Shown here piece by piece: positions 58,358 to 64,000 of a stretch of 64,000 nucleotides of DNA. Under the pieces are notes generated by a model. The model did no database searches, was not told the DNA's origin, and was given only the letters and a program-made list of their open reading frames with translations. How positions within the stretch are numbered: position 1 is the first letter of the stretch; the number at the start of each line of letters is the position of its first letter. The position numbers and the translations under genes were made by a program. Where the stretch lies: NCBI RefSeq assembly GCF_019375475.1, contig NZ_JAHXGQ010000002.1, positions 620,001 to 684,000 of the forward strand, written 5' to 3'. Source of the DNA: Saccharothrix obliqua (GTDB lineage Bacteria > Actinomycetota > Actinomycetes > Mycobacteriales > Pseudonocardiaceae).

Positions 58358-59016
58358 TTACGCTGCGGTATTGATCGATGACTCGGACGGCGAGACGGTT
58401 CGACGCATGGTGGCGGTACGGCTCAAGGCCAGCACGATCAGCAGTCCGGCGATCGCGCAGCCGCTGAGCAGGGCGAGCGCGGTGTCCCATTTCTGACCGG
58501 TGACCAGTGCGCCGATCGCTATGGCGATGATGCCATTGGCCACGTCGGTGCTGGCGCCCACCCATGTGTTGGCCTCGTGGCGCAGTCGCTCGTCGATGCT
58601 GCTGTCGACCAGGAGGAAGGCGTTGATGAACACCGGAGTGACGAACAGGCCCGACAGCACCAGGAGCGTTGCGAGCAGCCACAGCGGACGGAGTACCAGC
58701 GACACCCACCAAGGCCAGCAGAAGGCGACACTGACCGCCACCAGCGACATGAACGTCATGGCCGCAGCACCCATCACGACCAGTGCGCGTCGCTGGCCGG
58801 CACGGTCGAGCACACGGCCCGCGGCGGGCCCAGGAACGCCAGGACCATGGTGCCGTTGACCAGCGCGGCGATGCCGTAGCCGTAGGGCTGGGCGAGGCTG
58901 ACCAGCAACGTGATGGGCAGCACCGCCACGACGGTGCGGCTGACCAGGGCGATGGCGAGCAGGTTGAGCACGCGGGGGCGGGTGAGCACCCTGACCGCAG
59001 AGGTGTCGGCCTGCAT
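58358..59016 (-). pseudogene. Truncated and frameshifted MFS transporter
   Basis: From ATG 59016 the frame gives TM1-2 (LNLLAIALVSRTVVAVLPITLLVS, GIAALVNGTMVLAFLGP). It then needs a one-base shift near 58830, in a run of C/G, to continue as AAGRVLDRAGQRRALVV and four more helices to LSRTATMRR. The joined product would be about 219 residues, roughly half an MFS protein, so internal sequence is also missing. A sequencing error could explain the frameshift but not the short length. Confidence 0.65.
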
Positions 59017-59148
59017 TGGATCGTGATCCTCCACGAACATGTGACAACAACAGAACCGACCGCTCAGCGCGGACAGTCAGGGTGCCGGCGGTGCCTGGCC
59101 GCCGGTCGACGGGGTCGACGAAAGCTCAGCCGGGGTCGGCGGGTCGAT

Positions 59149-59722
59149 TCAGGCGTGGGCCTGGACCGAATCGGGATGAAGGAGGACCACGCGGGCGACC
59201 GGATCGCCCCTGCGGACTGTCGTGGGCTCGGTGGGGTGGACGGCCAGGCTGAAGCCACCTCGGTCGGTCATGGCGTTGACCACTCGGGCAAGGAGGATCC
59301 CGAGGGGGATCTCCAAGCCCGGATGACCGGCGCCGAGTACGAGCAGGAGGTAGCGGTCGGGTATCCGGATGCCCCAGCCCAGACGCCATTCCACCGTGCC
59401 TGAACCGTTGGGGACGAACATGCCCTCCCAGCCGTGGCGATCCAGGAGCCGTCACGGCGCCACAACTCGGCCGTGCCGATCTTGCGGGCGACGTCGGCGA
59501 CCTCCTCCCCCCGGGAACGGAGAGTTCGCTGTCGTTCACCGGAGCAGGGTCGAAGGTGATCGGGGAGCGCACCAGCCAACCCAGCTCCTGTCCCATCACC
59601 CAGGGAGGGCAGTCCACCGGTAGTCGGGCGATGCGCCGGTAGCGGAAGTGCTCGGCATACAGGTCGCGCTCCTCACGCGCCGCCTTGCGGTCGGTCTTGG
59701 GCGATTCGGGCGTCAACGCCAC
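59149..59722 (-). pseudogene. DUF6065-like gene split over three frames
   Basis: The N-terminal part (MALTPESPKTDRKAAREERD, RIARLPVDCPPWVMGQELGW, SPITFDPAPVNDSEL) is in one frame. The middle (EEVADVARKIGTAELWRRDG) is in a second. The C-terminal part (MFVPNGSGTVEWRLGWGIRI, LLVLGAGHPGLEIPLGIL, VARVVLLHPDSVQAHA) is in a third. Joined, they give a coherent protein of about 190 residues of the DUF6065 type (name from memory), often found near peptide or polyketide clusters. Two single-base shifts are required, so it is either decayed or badly sequenced. Confidence 0.6.
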
Positions 59723-59795
59723 GGCTGCAACTGTGTGAAAGCGACGTCCACCACGGGTATTCCTTCTCCTCCAGGACGCACCGCGCTGTCACGCT

Positions 59796-60743
59796 TCAGC
59801 GGCGGAACGGTCGCCTGGGATCGCGCGGTTGCGCGTGGTCGAAGGTGGTGAACCAGGCGTGGGGCCGGTAGTCGCCTATGTCGAGACGGCGGTTGTGGTC
59901 GTCGTCGGGGTCCTCGATGCCGTCGCGGCCGGGATCGAACAGTTCGAGGATGTCGTGGTCGGTGAACAGCACGTCGGACAGCAGTGCCCAGTCCAGGTCG
60001 TCGCCGCGTTCGGGCAGCCCGGCGAAGCGCGTGTCCAGGCCGGACCAACCGTCGTCCACCGCCGACTCCGCATAGCGCAGAATCAGGTGCAGGGCCATCT
60101 CCTCGGCCGCACACCGGGGTCGCGGGCACTCCCCCGCCGCCAGGTCGGCGGCCAGGTCGTCGAACGAACGGGCCGCCCGACGCCGCCACACCGCATCCTG
60201 ACGCCAGGTGATCCGAGGGAACTCGCCGAACACCGACCACAGCCCGCCCGCCGGATCCACCGGGCCGTCACCGAACTCCAGCACGTCACCGTAGGCCAGA
60301 TCCGCCAACATCCCCGCGGCCGACCACAACACCGCGACCGTCCGCGGCGTCAACATCCCCGCCGCACACCGCACGCAGTCCCCGCCACCACAGCCGCACT
60401 CCGGGAACAACGCGGCGAAATCCGGCCACACCCGCGACCCGTCCCCCCGACCGTCGGCCTCGACGGCCCAGCACCGCGCGCCGACAACCTCCACACCCTC
60501 GCAGTCCACGATGGCGACCGGGTCGACCACGGCCTCCAACGCCGCCACCGGGTCACCACGCACACCCTCGGACCCGTCCCGACGAAACCGCACCACGGTC
60601 CCACCGGAACCGCCACCGACCACAAAGACGGACCCAACAACCGACCGCACCGCCGACCGCTCCAGCGGCGCCTCACCGACCACCTCGACCAGCACCTCGG
60701 CGGTCACCTTGAAACGACGCCGCACCCCACCACTGTCGACCAC
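59796..60743 (-). CDS. Hypothetical protein with a Cys-rich loop
   Basis: The protein has 315 residues from a GTG at 60743. It has an N-terminal beta-rich half, a Cys/Gly loop ([12 protein letters not shown]) and an acidic C-terminal half with [19 protein letters not shown] and [21 protein letters not shown]. The loop could bind a metal. No family is recognised. Third-position GC and amino-acid composition are typical for the genome, so it is probably a real gene despite lacking a clear RBS. Confidence 0.65.
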   Translation of the reverse strand: MVDSGGVRRRFKVTAEVLVEVVGEAPLERSAVRSVVGSVFVVGGGSGGTVVRFRRDGSEGVRGDPVAALEAVVDPVAIVDCEGVEVVGARCWAVEADGRGDGSRVWPDFAALFPECGCGGGDCVRCAAGMLTPRTVAVLWSAAGMLADLAYGDVLEFGDGPVDPAGGLWSVFGEFPRITWRQDAVWRRRAARSFDDLAADLAAGECPRPRCAAEEMALHLILRYAESAVDDGWSGLDTRFAGLPERGDDLDWALLSDVLFTDHDILELFDPGRDGIEDPDDDHNRRLDIGDYRPHAWFTTFDHAQPRDPRRPFRR

Positions 60744-60987
60744 CCCACGACCCTACGACCAACACCCACCCACGGAACCCTCCGAACCAGGTCGGTTCAC
60801 GTCGATCCGCGCACGTCAGACCCGGTCCAGGCAGGTTCAACAGAACCACCCGTCCGGGTGGCGACCCCATTCGGTGCTGGCAAAAAATCAGGAGCGAGTC
60901 GCTCCCGATCCGCTCCTTCGCAGCACCCTCGAAGATCGTTTCGCTGCCGACCCGTAACCAATTTCAACATCGGTACAAGCGCACGAG

Positions 60988-61030
60988 AAAGCCCGCTGAC
61001 CTGTGCTTATCGCGCCGATACAGCGGGCTT
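60988..61030. terminator. Hairpin next to the tRNA-like fragment
   Basis: AAAGCCCGCTG (60988-60998) pairs with CAGCGGGCTT (61021-61030). The 22-base loop itself contains TATCG-CGC-CGATA. On the minus strand it would follow the tRNA-Pro-like fragment and end in GGGCTTTCT, as a factor-independent tRNA terminator does. Confidence 0.65.
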
Positions 61031-61040
61031 CCTCCGACCG

Positions 61041-61085
61041 TCGGGACGACAGGATCTGAACCTGCGGCCCCTCGACACCCAGGGT
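61041..61085 (-). tRNA. 3' fragment of a tRNA-Pro-like gene, candidate attachment site remnant
   Basis: On the minus strand the segment reads from the anticodon-loop region through a T-arm with GCAGGTTCAGATCCTGTC to an acceptor end GTCCCGA, and is followed by a terminator hairpin. The D-arm and 5' acceptor half are missing, so it is not a functional tRNA. Such 3' tRNA pieces are left when elements integrate into tRNA genes. The T-loop (GTTCAGATC) deviates from consensus. Confidence 0.5.
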
Positions 61086-61773
61086 CGCCCAGATCATGTC
61101 TTGACCTGCGGAAACAGCGAGTTCGCCCTCCAGTAAGGAGTGGTTGAGAGCACTTATTGCTTGGACAAGTCGGCAGCGGACAGCACGCACCTCCCTCCTG
61201 CACCCCCGACCGAGCAGAACCGGCCCATTCCGGGGCACTCGCATGGCGGCTGACAGGTCAATGCCAACCAACCCACTCCTACCGACCGTTCTTGGGGCGA
61301 GAGCCCGGCGTGTGGCCGAGGGTGACGACAACCGACCTCGAGCTTGGGCTTGTGTCCGGATGCGGACCGCTGAGCAATCAGCGCGACAAAGCACGTGCAC
61401 CAACGAATGTAGCGTGACCACAACCGCCGAGATCCAACCATGGCAGGGCAGCCGAGATGCGAGGGCACCGTGTTCCAGGACACCATCCAGGAACATCACC
61501 AAACGGTGACCCATGTGCATCGTCGCTGTTCAGGAAGTGTTCTCCCCGCTCAGCGGGGGTTCTGGCCGTCCTCGCCCTCCATTCACTCGTAGACGTTCTC
61601 TCCGCGCAATGGGGATGGGTCGCGACTGGGCGGGTCCAGAACAGCACCCCCGGCGGTACCAATGAGCGGCAGCGGAGACACGCCTCGGGATGACACTCGC
61701 CGGGTGCCGAGCAGGTCGTAGGGTCGTCAGGATCGGCGGGCGCGATGACGGGGACGTGGTGGCGGGTGGTGTC
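61086..61773. other. Non-coding region between tRNA fragment and membrane ATPase gene
   Basis: About 690 bases with no supported gene. Open frames give low-complexity translations. Two short hairpin-forming motifs that resemble type I-E CRISPR repeats lie at 61537-61565 and 61595-61621, but are imperfect and 56 bases apart. It presumably includes the promoter for the 61774 gene. Confidence 0.4.
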
Positions 61774-64000
61774 GTGAGCGGGAGAAGGCGGCCTGGGCTG
61801 CTGTGGTTATGGCTGGCTCTGGCAGTGGTCGGATTCACCTCGTGGTGGTGGCAGCCCGCGGTGCTGCAGGCGCTGAGCTCGTTCTTGTCGTTGTCCTGGG
61901 AGGAGCGCGACCAGCGTGCCAGCGTCTTGAGCCTGGCGGTCACGGTTGTCCTCGGCGTGCCCGGACTCGTGTTGTCCGTGGTTTCGACGCGACAGAAGCA
62001 CCGCTCCCATGTCGGCCCTGCCCTCCCCGACGAAGCGCTGGCCGCAGGCGCTCGCCTGCGGCCCACGGCATTGCCGCGGATGAGGACACTATCGGCTGGC
62101 CGAGCCCGGGTGCACATGGCGCTGCCGCTGCCGACCGGACACGACCGGCCGCAGCATCGGTGGCGGACCCCTTGGTGGGCGACCGGCGTCGTGCTGGACC
62201 CGGACCTGCCGCTGTTCGTGCCACGCGACCTGTCCGACGAGGTCACCGCATGGATGCGGCGGGCACGGGAGCAGGGCGGATTCTTGCTACTGGTGGGCAC
62301 CTCCAGCGTGGGCAAGACCCGGCTGTTGTTCGAAACCGCCCGCCGCGAACTGAGCGCCTTCCGGGTGCTGGTGCCGGACCTGGGTGACGGCGGGGCGGTC
62401 AACGCCCTGGCCGAGACGGTGCCGCCGGGGCCGGTGGTGGTATGGCTGGACGAGTTGCAACGCTTCCTGCCCGGTCCCTACTTCGTTTCCGCCGACACCG
62501 CCCAGCACGAGCCCGTCACTGCCGGGGCACTGCGCCGCCTGCTCGACAGCGACACGCCGGTGGTCGTGCTGGCTACCTTGTGGCCGGACTACCTCGACCA
62601 ACTCCGCGCCACCGACACCGTCGACAACGTGACCAGACCCCGCCACCCTGGCTCCACCGACGTACTGGCGCTGCAACCGACACAGCTACGGGTGAACACC
62701 TTTACCGAGACGGAGAAACGACGGGCACGCGAGCTGGGCGTTCAGGATCCGCGGCTGGCCATGACGGCAGCGTCGAACGCGGAGTTCAATGTCACCGAGA
62801 CCCTCGCAGGCGCACCACGCATCGTGCAGCGCTATGACGAAGCCTCCGCCAGCCGGCTGGCCGTCGTCCACGCCGCAGTTGACGCCCGCCGCCTCGGAAT
62901 CCAAGGCCCCCTGACCGAGGACCTGTTGCGCGAGGCCGCCCGCGGCTACCTCACCGACATTCATCCCGACGACGCCTGGTTCGACGAGGCTTTGCACGAT
63001 TTGCGTCGCAATGATCGCCGCGAGGATGCCGCCACCGCGCCTCTCCTGATCGTTCCCACCGCCGACCGGCGCGGCGTCCTCGGCTACACCGTCACCGATT
63101 ACCTCCTCCAGGTACTCCTGCGCCAGCGCCGCAGTCAACTGCTGACCGAGACGACCTGGCAGGCCCTCATCCACCACGTCAGCCATCCCGATGATCGCTG
63201 GCGCTTGGCTGACGGCGCCTTTCGTCGCCTGCAGTACCGACAGGCCGAGCACCTCTACAGTCCTCTCGTCGTCGAAGACAACCTCGCGGCCAGGCGCCTG
63301 GTCAACCTGCTGGCCATGCAGGGCAGGGAGAACGAGTTGCGAGTCCGTGCCAATGGCGGTGACTCAGTCGCCGCCATCGGTTTGGCCAACCTGCTGGCCA
63401 AACGTGGAGAACTCGAGCACGCCTGCGACGTGCTGCGACCTCACGCCGACGGTGACCGGCAGGCTGCCGCCTGGTTGAACAGGTGGCTCGAGCAGCTAGG
63501 CGCGACGCGGGAACTGCGTGACCGAGCCGAGGCTGGCGATCGCAGCGCTGCCACCAACCTGGTCGATCTCCTAGGAGGCCAGGGCAGGCTGGCAGAAGCG
63601 CGGGCCATCGCCCGGTTCAGCGACCACCAGGCCGGAGTCCGGCTAGCCGACCGGCTCATCCAAAGCGGACAGCTCCACCAGGCGCTCGACGTGCTGCGTT
63701 TCCACGCCTGCAACGGGCACCGCGAAACCGTCGAACATCTGACGAAGTTGTTGATCGAACACGGCGAGATTGACGAAGCCATGACCGTGTTGCGTACCCA
63801 CGCCCAGGATCCACGGCTGTCCACCCAGTTGAACCGGCTCCTGGCTGCACAGGGCAGGCTGGAGGAACTTCGTGCCCGTGCCGCCAACGGAAACGGCGAA
63901 GCCGCCACCTGGTTGGCAACTCGCTTGCTCGGCAAAACCGAGACCGACGACGACAAGGTCGACGAGGCACTGGAGCTCTTGCGTCCCCATGCCGACGCCG
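61774..64000 (+). CDS. Membrane-anchored P-loop ATPase with helical repeats, 5' part
   Basis: The frame stays open to the right edge, giving 742 residues of a longer protein. The GTG at 61774 has GGGTGG upstream; a GTG at 61759 is an alternative. Two hydrophobic helices come first (LLWLWLALAVVGFTSWWW, VLSLAVTVVLGVPGLVLSVV). A P-loop follows at about 175-182 (LLLVGTSSVGKTRLLFE), with Walker B PVVVWLDELQRFLPG. From about residue 500 the protein becomes degenerate 30-40-residue helical repeats (NLLAKRGELEHACDVLRPHAD, LIQSGQLHQALDVLRFHA, LLIEHGEIDEAMTVLRTHA), TPR-like. STAND-type signalling or defence sensor architecture is plausible. It contains a TTA codon near the start. Confidence 0.85.
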   Translation, partial: MSGRRRPGLLWLWLALAVVGFTSWWWQPAVLQALSSFLSLSWEERDQRASVLSLAVTVVLGVPGLVLSVVSTRQKHRSHVGPALPDEALAAGARLRPTALPRMRTLSAGRARVHMALPLPTGHDRPQHRWRTPWWATGVVLDPDLPLFVPRDLSDEVTAWMRRAREQGGFLLLVGTSSVGKTRLLFETARRELSAFRVLVPDLGDGGAVNALAETVPPGPVVVWLDELQRFLPGPYFVSADTAQHEPVTAGALRRLLDSDTPVVVLATLWPDYLDQLRATDTVDNVTRPRHPGSTDVLALQPTQLRVNTFTETEKRRARELGVQDPRLAMTAASNAEFNVTETLAGAPRIVQRYDEASASRLAVVHAAVDARRLGIQGPLTEDLLREAARGYLTDIHPDDAWFDEALHDLRRNDRREDAATAPLLIVPTADRRGVLGYTVTDYLLQVLLRQRRSQLLTETTWQALIHHVSHPDDRWRLADGAFRRLQYRQAEHLYSPLVVEDNLAARRLVNLLAMQGRENELRVRANGGDSVAAIGLANLLAKRGELEHACDVLRPHADGDRQAAAWLNRWLEQLGATRELRDRAEAGDRSAATNLVDLLGGQGRLAEARAIARFSDHQAGVRLADRLIQSGQLHQALDVLRFHACNGHRETVEHLTKLLIEHGEIDEAMTVLRTHAQDPRLSTQLNRLLAAQGRLEELRARAANGNGEAATWLATRLLGKTETDDDKVDEALELLRPHADA

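Noticed and set aside
61041-61085. Functional tRNA-Pro gene
   Set aside because: The D-arm and 5' acceptor half are absent and the T-loop deviates, so only a 3' fragment is present.

Overview
The window is high-GC (about 70%) actinobacterial DNA. GTG and TTG starts are frequent, ATGA/GTGA stop-start overlaps are common, and the third codon position is strongly G/C biased. The gene families point to a filamentous Pseudonocardiales-type actinomycete (Saccharothrix/Actinosynnema/Lentzea-like): an AfsR/SARP regulator with an NB-ARC domain, an F420/LLM-type oxidoreductase, a MAB_1171c-ImmA-XRE trio, a type VII-associated Rhs toxin and secreted ricin-lectin and FG-GAP hydrolases. The genus is inference.

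Layout. 1-2.6 kb holds small secreted proteins and the start of a secreted GH16-like hydrolase. 2.7-5.4 kb is a drug-efflux type MFS gene and an LLM oxidoreductase, divergent from a MarR regulator. 5.4-10.5 kb is a five-gene run that looks like an uncharacterised sugar or keto-sugar pathway: FG-GAP propeller protein, ThuA-like protein, KbaZ/GatZ-like aldolase subunit, APH-fold kinase and HAD phosphatase. 11.2-15.3 kb has an alpha/beta hydrolase, a GbsR/MarR-like regulator and the SARP-NB-ARC-TPR regulator. 15.3-18.8 kb is a giant M48 membrane protease with a small partner. 19-23.7 kb has a GNAT, a NYN-domain protein, a small secreted protein and two tandem secreted cell-wall enzymes with almost identical propeller halves. 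23.8-25.8 kb is the MAB_1171c/ImmA/XRE trio.

26-42 kb is a gene graveyard around a few live genes. Relics of a Vsr nuclease, a ScoMcrA-type restriction protein interrupted near an IS5-type transposase, a helicase-like protein and a P-type ATPase surround an intact Rhs polymorphic toxin operon (31.3-36.8 kb) and a DpnII/MboI-fold nuclease protein. I read this as a decayed defence and competition island.

42.2-53.7 kb is the most striking region. It is one operon of WS/DGAT acyltransferase, SDR, AT-ACP, an 1850-residue megasynthase and an acyl-CoA dehydrogenase, followed by a LuxR regulator. The megasynthase reads as FabL-type enoyl reductase, ketosynthase, CLF-like domain, ketoreductase and dehydratase. 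It looks like a compact PUFA-synthase-like fatty acyl factory whose product is esterified by the WS/DGAT enzyme.

54.2-56.3 kb is a three-gene operon (coiled-coil protein, PhaR-like DNA-binding protein, ABC1/UbiB kinase). 56.3-60.7 kb mixes broken genes (RbpA-like, ATPase, MFS and a three-frame pseudogene) with an intact YcaQ-like DNA glycosylase and a hypothetical gene. Near 61.0 kb there is a hairpin and a 3' tRNA-Pro-like fragment that may mark an old integration boundary. From 61.8 kb a membrane-anchored P-loop/TPR-like protein runs off the right edge.
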